A stretch of DNA of 48,939 nucleotides from an uncultured Candidatus Saccharimonas sp. (GTDB lineage Bacteria > Patescibacteriota > Saccharimonadia > Saccharimonadales > AWTP1-31). A program made the translations under genes and the position numbers. Positions 7,728-16,019 of this stretch are shown here, one piece after another. How positions within the stretch are numbered: position 1 is the stretch's first letter; every line of letters starts with the position of its first letter. The stretch lies in the NCBI GenBank assembly GCA_943353855.1, contig CALRBD010000002.1, forward strand, positions 1-48,939, in the 5' to 3' direction. The notes beneath the pieces were generated by a model. That model ran no database searches and was not told the origin of the DNA. It saw nothing but the letters and a program-made list of their open reading frames with translations.

Positions 7728-7802
7728 GGCCCCATAGTCTAACGGTTAGGAAACCAGGTTTTCATCCTGGCAATAGGAGTTCGATTCTCCTTGGGATCAC
7801 CA
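7728..7802 (+). pseudogene. tRNA-Glu-like copy 3, probably inactive
   Basis: 75-nt copy of tRNA-Glu(UUC) with intact anticodon arm, T-arm and CCA. Position 3 is changed, breaking pair 3-70, and C25 is changed to A as in copy 2, breaking G10-C25. The promoter of the 3102 gene is replaced by the surface-gene remnant, but the terminator survives. Occasional read-through expression cannot be excluded. Confidence 0.7.
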
Positions 7803-7833
7803 AAAAAAGACTCAGATATACTGAGTCTTTTTT
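7803..7833 (+). terminator. Terminator of tRNA-Glu copy 3
   Basis: AAAAAAGACTCAG / CTGAGTCTTTTTT with loop ATATA, a copy of the hairpin at 3177. Also usable by the minus-strand gene ending at 7887. Confidence 0.85.
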
Positions 7834-7886
7834 GTAATTTAATGATAGTTAATAAGTTTACGAGATTTATAGCACTAATTTAATTA

Positions 7887-8282
7887 CTACGACTCGATGA
7901 GGTTAGAACTTGTAACAACCCATTTGTCGTCAATTTTTGATGCAGAAATTACCAGCGTGACAGTCCTATTGTCTTTTGTAGTTATTGTATAATAACTTTG
8001 GTTTTCTATTGGAGAAGTTAAAGTATAATAATCTGTAATTTTACCGCCATTAACTGTTAAATTTAGTTTATCAAAATCACTTTTTTGAATACTATTCTTA
8101 TATGTCTCGTTTACTAAATTATAATCTACATTTGATGTAATAATACCATCAACAAAATTATTTGTAGATGAAGCGGAAGCTTTGTATAAATTGTCATTCT
8201 GTTTCTGTTGAAATTTTACTCCGATTAAAAACGAGCCGATAACTATCATGGGTATACTTATTCCAATTAATATTCTTTTCAT
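7887..8282 (-). CDS. Small membrane-anchored protein, paralog of 5722-6129
   Basis: 131 residues with one N-terminal transmembrane segment (about 5-22), then KFQQKQND and an extracytoplasmic domain ending KWVVTSSNLIES. It is clearly related to the 5722 protein through the shared TSPIENQ.YYTI.TKD core. It lies 48 bases downstream of the 8331 gene. Pairing of this small family with the two surface proteins that share C-terminal domain type, and not with the protease-bearing one, suggests a matched partner. Role unknown. Confidence 0.7.
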   Translation of the reverse strand: MKRILIGISIPMIVIGSFLIGVKFQQKQNDNLYKASASSTNNFVDGIITSNVDYNLVNETYKNSIQKSDFDKLNLTVNGGKITDYYTLTSPIENQSYYTITTKDNRTVTLVISASKIDDKWVVTSSNLIES

Positions 8283-8330
8283 TACTTTCTCCTATTTTAC
8301 TTTATATTAATGTATCTATAGCGGATCGAA

Positions 8331-9752
8331 TCAATAGGGGCCACTTAACTGATTTGTATATCCCCGGTACTCAGCAGTTCTATTAATAAAGGTCCTCATA
8401 GCATCGCACCGTTTTTGCGCCGCATCTCTATTCTTCACATTATAGATTACTCTAAGAAACGCATCTCCTTTATTCCATTTCGCTTTAGGACCTTGAATTT
8501 GATATTCTCCAGGGTTCAGTTTACACCACCAATTTTTACCTTCACTTACTCCTCTAATGCATGCGCCATTAACCCAAAATCTGCCGCTATTTCGACACTC
8601 AACGATGAGGGCCAAATTTCGAACGTCTTGGGAATTTTTGCAGGATCCACCAAAATAAACTTTTCCTCTGGGGCATTCGGTTGGCTGTTTAGGATCAATT
8701 CGGGGGGAGCTCGAACCTCCTGTGCCACCGCCAGTGTTTCTTCCTGATCCGGTGTTTCTGTTTTGTCGCGCTTCTGCAGCTTGCCTTTCTGCGTTCTCTC
8801 GGGCTATTCGTTCCTTTTCTGCTTTTTCAAACGCTACTCGTGCATCTTTACACCTATCACTAGCAAAGTTCTCTTTTATGGAACAGTTAGACGACTCTTT
8901 ATTCCACTTATCCTGGCAGGCTTTAGGGAATCGACTTGGGAATGGTTCGTTTATGTATGCAGTTAGTGTCGTAGGACAACTATTACTGGCTGCAATGTTA
9001 CCTTCCTTGACTGCCGTTGCAACGTTGTTTCGTGCAGCTGTACACCTATCGCTAACAAAGTTCTCCTTAATTGAGCAGTCATACGGATTTGCTTGAGGCT
9101 TACCATTGGTGCCAATTGCCTGATATGCCGGAGGAAATGCATAAAATGGGATGCCGCCATCTTTCCATCCGTCTTTGTTATTGACGTCCGCAGCAATAAG
9201 TTTGTCTCTCCATGCTCTGTCGGTCGTGAAGATAACTTTGGTAGTACCACCTGACTGAGTCAGTCTGTATACAGCCACTGTACCAGTTCGTTTTCCGTCT
9301 GGCCATGCATAGAACGCTATTTTCTCAACGGTTACTTTACCTGGATTTTTGGCTTCTTTATCTTTTTTTCCGGCTTCAAGCATATAGTCATGCGCCGTCA
9401 CCGAGCTATTATAGACTCTATACACTGGCTGTGATCCATCTAGCGCGCTTGTCGGAGCTCTAAATGCCGTACCGTAGTATTGTGGCCAATTTTTTGGATC
9501 TTTTTTATTTAGGTTATAGGCTTCAGCGCCGTTACTTAGAATATTATCTAGATTTCCTTGCACCTGATCGATATCGCAGATGTTTACGCTCTTTTCTAGC
9601 TGGCAATTATTTGGTGAGGCTTCGCTAAGGAACACTCTCCAGGCACCGAAAGCTGCAATTATGACAATAAGCAAAATAGAAATATTTCGCTTACTACTTA
9701 GTAATGATGTTATTTTGTTTGGTTGTTTTTTATTTTTAGGCGAGGCTGCCAT
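8331..9752 (-). CDS. Membrane-anchored DUF5648-like surface protein, variant C terminus B
   Basis: 473 residues. The N terminus is longer and more basic than in the two paralogs, but the SSKRNISILLIVIIAAFGAW anchor is retained. DUF5648-like blocks follow at about 95-210 (PVYRVYN, FYAWP, VAVYRL, IFTTD, FYAFPP), then two CSIKENF-type Cys motifs, a charged helix (EKAEKERIARENAERQA) and a Gly/Ser-rich linker. The Cys-containing C-terminal domain (CPRGKVYFGGSC, NWWCKLNPG, ending NQLSGPY) is homologous to that of the 6155 protein. It is the first module downstream of the intact 9877-10950 gene and so may be closest to the ancestral arrangement. Function unknown. Confidence 0.75.
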   Translation of the reverse strand: MAASPKNKKQPNKITSLLSSKRNISILLIVIIAAFGAWRVFLSEASPNNCQLEKSVNICDIDQVQGNLDNILSNGAEAYNLNKKDPKNWPQYYGTAFRAPTSALDGSQPVYRVYNSSVTAHDYMLEAGKKDKEAKNPGKVTVEKIAFYAWPDGKRTGTVAVYRLTQSGGTTKVIFTTDRAWRDKLIAADVNNKDGWKDGGIPFYAFPPAYQAIGTNGKPQANPYDCSIKENFVSDRCTAARNNVATAVKEGNIAASNSCPTTLTAYINEPFPSRFPKACQDKWNKESSNCSIKENFASDRCKDARVAFEKAEKERIARENAERQAAEARQNRNTGSGRNTGGGTGGSSSPRIDPKQPTECPRGKVYFGGSCKNSQDVRNLALIVECRNSGRFWVNGACIRGVSEGKNWWCKLNPGEYQIQGPKAKWNKGDAFLRVIYNVKNRDAAQKRCDAMRTFINRTAEYRGYTNQLSGPY

Positions 9753-9876
9753 ATGATAATCCTTATGGTTATATGCAAAATATTATATTAATTTTTTTTT
9801 CAGAAATCAAGTGTTTTTTAGAATATATTTTATGCGCATACATTCTCAATAATTAATTTAAGGCAGCAACGGATAC

Positions 9877-10950
9877 CTATAAATTAACGTATGAGTTATT
9901 TGTGAAGGTCCAGGCATTACCTAGCTCATCGCTCTGCAATATGAAGCTTGTTCCAGCAGCAGGGCTTGCAGATGAGTAAAGTGTACCCAATGGGTTCAGG
10001 AAGGTCACTCCGTCGGTGATGTTATAAGGAGAGTCCTTAGTAGTATCTATTTCAAGACCATTTGAATCTTGTGGTTGACCTGAGCCGTTAACTCCAGATG
10101 GATAGCTAACAGTAAGGTTATTTGAGTATCCTGGGGAAGGAGGGCTAGCAATTATTGAAACTTCAATCCATTGCCTCTTTTCTCCCGAGACTTCCTTTAT
10201 TAACCTAATTTGGTAGATTCCAGCATCTAAATTAGTAGTATTGGTAAAATAGTCCGCGAATTTAACAAGTATTTTTGTAATATTGAAATTGTTGTCAGCA
10301 CTTGTTGAATGTGAATAGTAAACATCTGATGCTAATCTATCGTAATTTCCGAATAGAATTGCTGGTGCTGTGTCGCTAGATATACTTACTGTAATTGGAC
10401 TAAATACTGATCCAAAAGCCAGTGCATTATTTGAGTTCCAATAGACCGTATCCGCAGTACCATAATTTGTTCCAAAAAAATTAAAGTCATTTCCTGCCAT
10501 AGGAATTTGTATGAAGCTATCATCTAGTACTCCAGGTATCGGAGACTGTGAACCATATCCCGAATCATAGATGCCAGTTAAATCAATTTGGGTTAATCCA
10601 GTTAAGTCAGCCGATACTGTTCTGTCTGAATTAACAATTTGAGGTGATGCAACTGGATCAGGAACTGGAGTTTTAGTATCCGGTGATGCAACTGTCGAGA
10701 CTCTTACGGTCCTATTTCTCGTGACTGTATTAGGATTCGTCTCAGTGGCAGTTGAAGCTTCTGTGGCATTATCCGGTGTTGTAGGACTGCGGGGCTCAGG
10801 GTTACTTACAGTAACCGGCTGCTTGGGTGTGGTTACATTTTTATTGCTGTTATTTATAAAGTAAAATAATGCAAAAATTACTAAGGCAATAAGAATAACG
10901 CCACTAATTAAAGTATAATTATTTAGATTTTTCTTCTCCATATTCTCCAT
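9877..10950 (-). CDS. Membrane-anchored NIDO-like surface protein, parent of the 3' remnants
   Basis: 357 residues. Cytoplasmic N terminus, one transmembrane helix (about 13-31), then a Pro/Thr/Ser/Asn-rich stalk to about residue 110, then a globular extracellular domain. The segment FNFFGTNYGTADTVYWNSNN with ALAFGS recalls NIDO-type domains (F.FFG..Y..V..NSNG...FG); this is weak similarity. The C terminus (SDELGNAWTFTNNSYVNL) is copied at 5507-5595 and 7641-7725. The start has an AGGGCGG-like ribosome-binding sequence, and a TATAAT lies further upstream. An internal ATG at codon 4 is an alternative start. It heads the minus-strand accessory island. Confidence 0.7.
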   Translation of the reverse strand: MENMEKKNLNNYTLISGVILIALVIFALFYFINNSNKNVTTPKQPVTVSNPEPRSPTTPDNATEASTATETNPNTVTRNRTVRVSTVASPDTKTPVPDPVASPQIVNSDRTVSADLTGLTQIDLTGIYDSGYGSQSPIPGVLDDSFIQIPMAGNDFNFFGTNYGTADTVYWNSNNALAFGSVFSPITVSISSDTAPAILFGNYDRLASDVYYSHSTSADNNFNITKILVKFADYFTNTTNLDAGIYQIRLIKEVSGEKRQWIEVSIIASPPSPGYSNNLTVSYPSGVNGSGQPQDSNGLEIDTTKDSPYNITDGVTFLNPLGTLYSSASPAAGTSFILQSDELGNAWTFTNNSYVNL

Positions 10951-11103
10951 AGCCGCCCTAACTTATAGCCGTTACTCGTACACTACGATTATAAATAATA
11001 TTTATGCTTATATCAAAATTAATTGGTGCTAAGAAAATGCTTAACGTTTTGTTATCTGTTAAATATGCTACAGTTGAGTAAATATAGAGGAATCAAAAAG
11101 TAG

Positions 11104-11949
11104 ATGAACGAACTAGAACCATCTCGCGCCCGATACACAGGTCACTCAATTGAGAAACATATAACTCATTTAAACCCTGAGCTTACACTTGATTCGTTTC
11201 TGCAAGATGAAATTGGATTGAGCCTTAAGGATGGTACAAATATTGCTAACTCTGTTCGTAACGCTCAGGTAGTAATTGCACAAAGTGATGCTATGGCACT
11301 CAACTTTCCTAATGTTCCAGCTCATGACGAGTCAGTTCCTCGACTTATAGACTCAGTAATGCCAAGCCCAGACAAGATCGTTATACGAAGTGGATTAGTT
11401 AGAGTTTTTCAGAAAACTCTGGAGCAGCGTAGTCCAGGAATTGTGCATCTAAGTGCTGAGCAAATACGCGATGCGGCCGCAAATACCGCAGTAATTTATC
11501 AATTGGGTGATTTTGTCTCCAGAAAGGTCTACAAGCTTATAACGGAAAGTATTGAGGGAACTGCATTGCCTATTCCTCCTAGTATTTCTGAGGCAAAAGG
11601 ATTATTTACTGCAGTTCTGGATGATTTGCAGGCAAGGGACCCTAACGACAACATTGGGGACTATGACCCTTCTCCTGAAGCAATAAAAAATTACTATAAT
11701 ACTACGCGACCCGAAAGATTTAGTGCTTTTGGTGGATGGCTCTTAGTCCGTTTAACTGATCAGAGAATTAATACAGAGGCGTTTGTTAGCAATCTTAAAA
11801 GCTACCATTATAATTTGATGACTGAAGGTAGTATTTTTCAGCCACAAGATATAGGTTCATTGTATCCATTAGAACCCCAACAATTTTCCATACTGTGTTC
11901 TTTTGTAAGGGGAACAGATAAAGCTACCCCAATCGATTGCTTTAAATAG
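11104..11949 (+). CDS. Hypothetical cytoplasmic protein
   Basis: 281 residues, soluble, with no signal peptide, membrane segment or recognised motif. Predicted mostly helical, with acidic and aliphatic patches (LTLDSFLQDEIGLSLKD; SAEQIRDAAANTAVIYQLGDFVSRKVY). A TGCTACAGT-type extended -10 lies about 30 bases upstream and an AGAGGA sequence about 13 bases before ATG. It is divergent from the accessory island and upstream of pyk, with 46 bases between. Confidence 0.6.
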   Translation: MNELEPSRARYTGHSIEKHITHLNPELTLDSFLQDEIGLSLKDGTNIANSVRNAQVVIAQSDAMALNFPNVPAHDESVPRLIDSVMPSPDKIVIRSGLVRVFQKTLEQRSPGIVHLSAEQIRDAAANTAVIYQLGDFVSRKVYKLITESIEGTALPIPPSISEAKGLFTAVLDDLQARDPNDNIGDYDPSPEAIKNYYNTTRPERFSAFGGWLLVRLTDQRINTEAFVSNLKSYHYNLMTEGSIFQPQDIGSLYPLEPQQFSILCSFVRGTDKATPIDCFK

Positions 11950-11995
11950 TCATAAGCCTAGTATTTATAAGCATAAGCATCTAAAATAGTAGGAT

Positions 11996-13429
11996 ATGGA
12001 TGTTACAAGTCGCGCCCCTGATGTGCCAATTACTCAATTTAAGCGGTCAAAGATTATAGTTACTATTGGTCCGCCTACCAACAGCTATGAATCAATTCTT
12101 GCAATGATGAAGGCTGGTGCAAATGGCTTTCGTCTTAACTGTAGTCATGGTACTAACGAAGAAAGAGTCCAGCAAATAAAATGGATCAGAGAAGCTAGTA
12201 ACTCAATAAAAAAACCGGTCGCTATCATGATGGATCTACAAGGGCCAAAAATTAGACTTGGTGATTTTGAGGGAATTATTAATGTGCGAATTGGACAAAA
12301 CCTCTGTTTTAAATTTGGAAAAAGCGATAATGAAGAAAATATCATTCCGACTCAATATGATCTTTCTAAAAAAGTTAAAAGGGGTGAGCGGCTCTATATA
12401 GCAGATGGCCGCATCCGAACAACAATTACCAGCGTACGAGACGGTGTCGTTTATGCACGTGCCGAAAACGATGGAATACTCGTGAAGCGTAAAGGTATTA
12501 ACTTGCCTGACACTGATTTTGCTGGAGATATATTTACAAAGAAGGATAGGGAAGATCTAGTATTCGGTACAACACATGACGTCGATTACTTTGCATTAAG
12601 CTTTATACAGCACGCAAATGATGTCGAAAAAGTACGAAAACTACTCCGTAACTTTAGATGCAACGCCAAGATAATTGCCAAAATCGAAACAGAAGCCGCA
12701 ACACATAATCTCGACGCTATTGTACAGTCTGCAGATATGGTCATGGTCGCTCGAGGTGATCTAGCCATCGAAACACTACCTGAATCTGTGCCAGTAATTC
12801 AGAGGCAAGTAATAGGCCTTGGTATTAAATATGCCACGCCGACCATTGTCGCTACCCAGATGCTGGCCAGTATGACCGAGATGCCCGAGCCAACACGTGC
12901 AGAGGTGTCCGATATAGCGACTGCTGTTATTCTTGGTGCTGACTGCGTCATGCTTAGTGACGAAACTGCAAATGGCAAGTACCCCATTCAAGCAGTTGAA
13001 ATAATGAAGCGTGTCATTATGTATGTCCAAGATCATAATCCGATTCATGTCAGCTTCGATGATGTCGATCATGCGACTTCGCCAATTCAAGCCATACCAA
13101 GTGCAGTACTTAGTCTTGCAAACAGTATTGATGCTGCAGCAATAGTTGTGGAGACGCTGACGGGTGAAACTGCACTACATATAGTTTCCCACCGTCCAAC
13201 TACGCCTGTCATTGTCGTTACATCTAGCACTGAAACAGCTCAACAACTAGCTATCGTATACGGAGTAAAAGTATATAATCGACCGGCAGATAAGTTGGCT
13301 GCGACTAAGTTAACTAATTGGATGCTGACAAATAAAGTTCTTAAAAAACGAGATATGGTTGTGACAGTCTCAGGAAAATACCCAGGCCGAGTAGGCACAA
13401 CAGATACAATTAAGATTCGAGAACTGTAA
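11996..13429 (+). CDS. pyk: Pyruvate kinase
   Basis: 477 residues, the usual length for a pyruvate kinase without the extra C-terminal domain. It converts phosphoenolpyruvate and ADP to pyruvate and ATP in the cytosol. Visible family blocks: KIIVTIGPPT at the N terminus, GFRLNCSHGT, MMDLQGPKIRLG, IAKIETEAA, VMVARGDLAIE and ATQMLASMTEMPEPTRAEVSDIA. The substrate loop reads VMLSDETANGKYP, where most enzymes have SGETA. The stop codon TAA shares a base with the ATG of pgk (TAATG), indicating translational coupling. A TAAAAT hexamer ends 8 bases before ATG and no Shine-Dalgarno is evident. Confidence 0.95.
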   Translation: MDVTSRAPDVPITQFKRSKIIVTIGPPTNSYESILAMMKAGANGFRLNCSHGTNEERVQQIKWIREASNSIKKPVAIMMDLQGPKIRLGDFEGIINVRIGQNLCFKFGKSDNEENIIPTQYDLSKKVKRGERLYIADGRIRTTITSVRDGVVYARAENDGILVKRKGINLPDTDFAGDIFTKKDREDLVFGTTHDVDYFALSFIQHANDVEKVRKLLRNFRCNAKIIAKIETEAATHNLDAIVQSADMVMVARGDLAIETLPESVPVIQRQVIGLGIKYATPTIVATQMLASMTEMPEPTRAEVSDIATAVILGADCVMLSDETANGKYPIQAVEIMKRVIMYVQDHNPIHVSFDDVDHATSPIQAIPSAVLSLANSIDAAAIVVETLTGETALHIVSHRPTTPVIVVTSSTETAQQLAIVYGVKVYNRPADKLAATKLTNWMLTNKVLKKRDMVVTVSGKYPGRVGTTDTIKIREL

Positions 13430-14715
13430 TGTTTACTAAGAAGACAGTAAGGGATATAGACCTCCAGGGTAAAACAGTCTTGCTTCGTGCCGACTACAAC
13501 GTGCCGGTAACCGACAAAGGTGAAATTACGGACGGTTATCGTATTACGCAATCACTGCAAACTATCAAGTATCTTCAATCTCAAAAGTGCAAGATTGTTA
13601 TTTGTTCACATCTTGGTCGACCAAAAAATAGTCAAGATAGTTCCTGTAGCCTGCGGCCAGTTTCTAAAAAGCTTCAATCATTGCTAAAAACACCCGTGGC
13701 TTTTGCTGAAGATTGTATTGGAGAGAAGGCTGAGAACGCAGTCAAGAAGCTTAACCAGGGCGATATTTTGTTGTTAGAGAACTTGCGATTCCATCCTGAA
13801 GAAGAAAAGAACGATGCGAATTTTGCAAAACAGCTAGCAAGTATTGCTGAGATATTTGTGCAGGATGGTTTTGGAGTAGTGCATAGGGCTCATGCCTCCA
13901 CGGATGCGATTACACGATATTTGCCTAGTGTTGCAGGACTTTTGCTAGCGCACGAAGTAGATGTTATTACAAATGCTATGGTTAAGCCAGAGCGTCCTCT
14001 AATGGCTGTTATTGGTGGCGCAAAGATTGCAGATAAGATTGGTGTGCTTAACAGATTCATAGATATAGCTGATGTGCTCGTAGTGGGAGGGGCAATGGCA
14101 AATACTTTCTTGCTCGCTAGGGGCGTTCCGCTAGGAAAAAGCATGGCGGAATCAGACGATATTCATCTTGCAAAAGACATAATGAAAAGAGCCCAAGCAG
14201 CTGCTAAGCAACGTAATTTTGTATTTTATCTACCCCAAGACGGCGTCGTCGCTAAGAAAATTGATACCAAGACAACAACCCGAATTGTTGATTGGGACGC
14301 ACATGTCATTGCTGATATAGAAGAGTACCCCCGCAAGCCTTCCTTGCATTCATCCAGAGTTGAAGATAACGAGTACATCCTAGATATCGGTCCCTTTTCA
14401 AGTGCATTTATCTCAGGCGCCATGCAACTATGTAAAACTGTTATATGGAACGGCTCCTTGGGCGTAACTGAAATACCTGCAGTACATAATCCAATTGGAC
14501 CTTTTTCTCATGGTACCGACCAACTGGTAGACGCTATGCTCGGTAGTCACGGTAATCGACCTTTTAGTATTGTTGGCGGTGGCGATACTGTTGGCTATAT
14601 AGAAAACCGAAAATTAACGGATAGTTTTAATCATATCTCTACAGGGGGTGGTGCGAGTCTAGAATTAATGAGCGGTAAACGATTACCGGGCGTCGAAGCG
14701 TTATTGAATAAGTGA
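13429..14715 (+). CDS. pgk: Phosphoglycerate kinase
   Basis: 428 residues, slightly longer than most bacterial enzymes. It converts 1,3-bisphosphoglycerate and ADP to 3-phosphoglycerate and ATP. Landmarks: LLRADYNVPV, CSHLGRPKN, ENLRFHPEEEKND, GFGVVHRAHAST, and the C-terminal nucleotide loop SIVGGGDTVGYI with STGGGASLELMSGKRLPGVEAL. The start overlaps the pyk stop by one base. With tpiA downstream this forms a lower-glycolysis cluster for ATP formation by substrate-level phosphorylation. Confidence 0.96.
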   Translation: MFTKKTVRDIDLQGKTVLLRADYNVPVTDKGEITDGYRITQSLQTIKYLQSQKCKIVICSHLGRPKNSQDSSCSLRPVSKKLQSLLKTPVAFAEDCIGEKAENAVKKLNQGDILLLENLRFHPEEEKNDANFAKQLASIAEIFVQDGFGVVHRAHASTDAITRYLPSVAGLLLAHEVDVITNAMVKPERPLMAVIGGAKIADKIGVLNRFIDIADVLVVGGAMANTFLLARGVPLGKSMAESDDIHLAKDIMKRAQAAAKQRNFVFYLPQDGVVAKKIDTKTTTRIVDWDAHVIADIEEYPRKPSLHSSRVEDNEYILDIGPFSSAFISGAMQLCKTVIWNGSLGVTEIPAVHNPIGPFSHGTDQLVDAMLGSHGNRPFSIVGGGDTVGYIENRKLTDSFNHISTGGGASLELMSGKRLPGVEALLNK

Positions 14716-14783
14716 AAATAGTCACGATCTATATGCGTCCAACCATGATACAATTCTATGTATAAACATAAGCACAATATTTT

Positions 14784-15590
14784 ATGAATCAAAACAGACT
14801 ACTTATCGTCGGCAACTGGAAAATGAACCTGAATGTACAACAGGCTAGTATACTAGTGCACCGGTTGCACGAACGAATCCGTATTCGCCGTGACATTGAA
14901 CTTGTATTAGCTCCAAGCATGCTAGCCCTGCAGCCTCTCAGCTTACAAATTGATCGTAGAAAATTTAGACTCTGTGCACAGAATGCATATTTTGTAGATG
15001 AAGGGGCTTATACAGGTGAAGTTTCATTTTCAATGCTCCAAGATCTAGTTCATTACGTAATTGTTGGCCATTCAGATCGCCGACATAAATTTAATGAACC
15101 GCTTGAAATGATTCGAGATAAGGTTGCCGCAGCAATTCGTAATGATATTTCACCGATTCTATGTGTCGGTGAAACGGCTGAAGAGCGAAAAGACGGTGAA
15201 ACTAAGCAAGTCATTCATGACCAGGTTACAACTGCTCTTAGTAACCTAGCATCACGAGATGTCTCTAAGGTCGTCATTGCCTATGAACCTGTCTGGGCAT
15301 TAAGTAATGGAACTGACTATTCTCATCATGAGATACCAACTCCTGACACCATTGCAGACGCTATTCGTGCAATTCGCCACAATGTAAGTGAACTTTATGG
15401 TCCAACTGCCGCTAAGGAAATGCGTATTCTTTATGGTGGAAGTGCAAGTGCATCCACTGCCCGAGGCCTTATGGAATCAGAGGGCGTAAACGGTCTTCTA
15501 GTAGGTGGCGCCAGCTTAAATTATCAGGAATTCTCCGGTATCGTCGACGCTGCTTACAGAATGCAAACTGCAATTTCAGGAGAAATATAA
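14784..15590 (+). CDS. tpiA: Triosephosphate isomerase with unusual active-site loops
   Basis: 268 residues. It interconverts dihydroxyacetone phosphate and glyceraldehyde 3-phosphate. K13 (NWKMN), H96 (VGHSDRR) and catalytic E168 (AYEPVW) are present, as is the phosphate loop LYGGSAS with LVGGASL. Two differences stand out. The near-invariant Glu after H-S (GHSERR) is Asp here (GHSDRR). The mobile lid, usually WAIGTG, reads WALSNGTDYSHHEIPT and is longer. A TGATACAAT promoter lies at 14746-14753, and no Shine-Dalgarno is seen. The stop overlaps the next ATG (TAATG). Confidence 0.93.
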   Translation: MNQNRLLIVGNWKMNLNVQQASILVHRLHERIRIRRDIELVLAPSMLALQPLSLQIDRRKFRLCAQNAYFVDEGAYTGEVSFSMLQDLVHYVIVGHSDRRHKFNEPLEMIRDKVAAAIRNDISPILCVGETAEERKDGETKQVIHDQVTTALSNLASRDVSKVVIAYEPVWALSNGTDYSHHEIPTPDTIADAIRAIRHNVSELYGPTAAKEMRILYGGSASASTARGLMESEGVNGLLVGGASLNYQEFSGIVDAAYRMQTAISGEI

Positions 15591-15991
15591 TGGAAAATAC
15601 ACCATCCCCCACACCAACACCTAAGACATTCTCAGATGTCGCCCGACCAGGAGCGACAGCAGCAAACCCAAGCTCACGTCCGCTTATAACTACTAATGTG
15701 CCTGAACAAAAAGATCCTATGATGACTACCGTTCCTAGCACTCAGCCTACTATGAATAACCCAGTAGCTGCTGTTCCTGCATCATTATTGACTCCAGAAA
15801 TTAATCCTACTGCCAGTACACCTGATAGTACCCCTGTACACAAGCTCAAGCACGACGAAGGTCATATCGGTCATGTCGGTAAAAGGCCCATCAAAAAACG
15901 CAAAATTATCATTGGTTTTTTGATCTTCTTAAGCCTTAGTATCGCTTTTTATATAATGTTCTTGAGGCACGCTAGCGCATTGTGGCGTTAA
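15590..15991 (+). CDS. Small C-terminally anchored membrane protein
   Basis: 133 residues. A long Pro/Thr/Ser-rich disordered region (1-90) is followed by a basic stretch (KRPIKKRKII) and a single C-terminal transmembrane helix (about 107-125). It is translationally coupled to tpiA through a TAATG overlap. By the positive-inside rule the disordered part is probably cytoplasmic. No family recognised. Confidence 0.6.
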   Translation: MENTPSPTPTPKTFSDVARPGATAANPSSRPLITTNVPEQKDPMMTTVPSTQPTMNNPVAAVPASLLTPEINPTASTPDSTPVHKLKHDEGHIGHVGKRPIKKRKIIIGFLIFLSLSIAFYIMFLRHASALWR

Positions 15992-16007
15992 TTAGCCCGA
16001 TTTTTGA

Positions 16008-16013
16008 TACAAT
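16008..16013 (+). promoter_or_regulatory. -10 of leaderless uvrD mRNA
   Basis: TGATACAAT extended -10 (TACAAT 16008-16013), six bases, then ATG at 16020. Confidence 0.55.
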
Positions 16014-16019
16014 TGATTG

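Noticed and set aside
3102-10950. Integrative element inserted at tRNA-Glu
   Set aside because: No integrase, excisionase or phage gene is present and whole tRNAs, not just 3' ends, are duplicated. Tandem segmental duplication explains it better.
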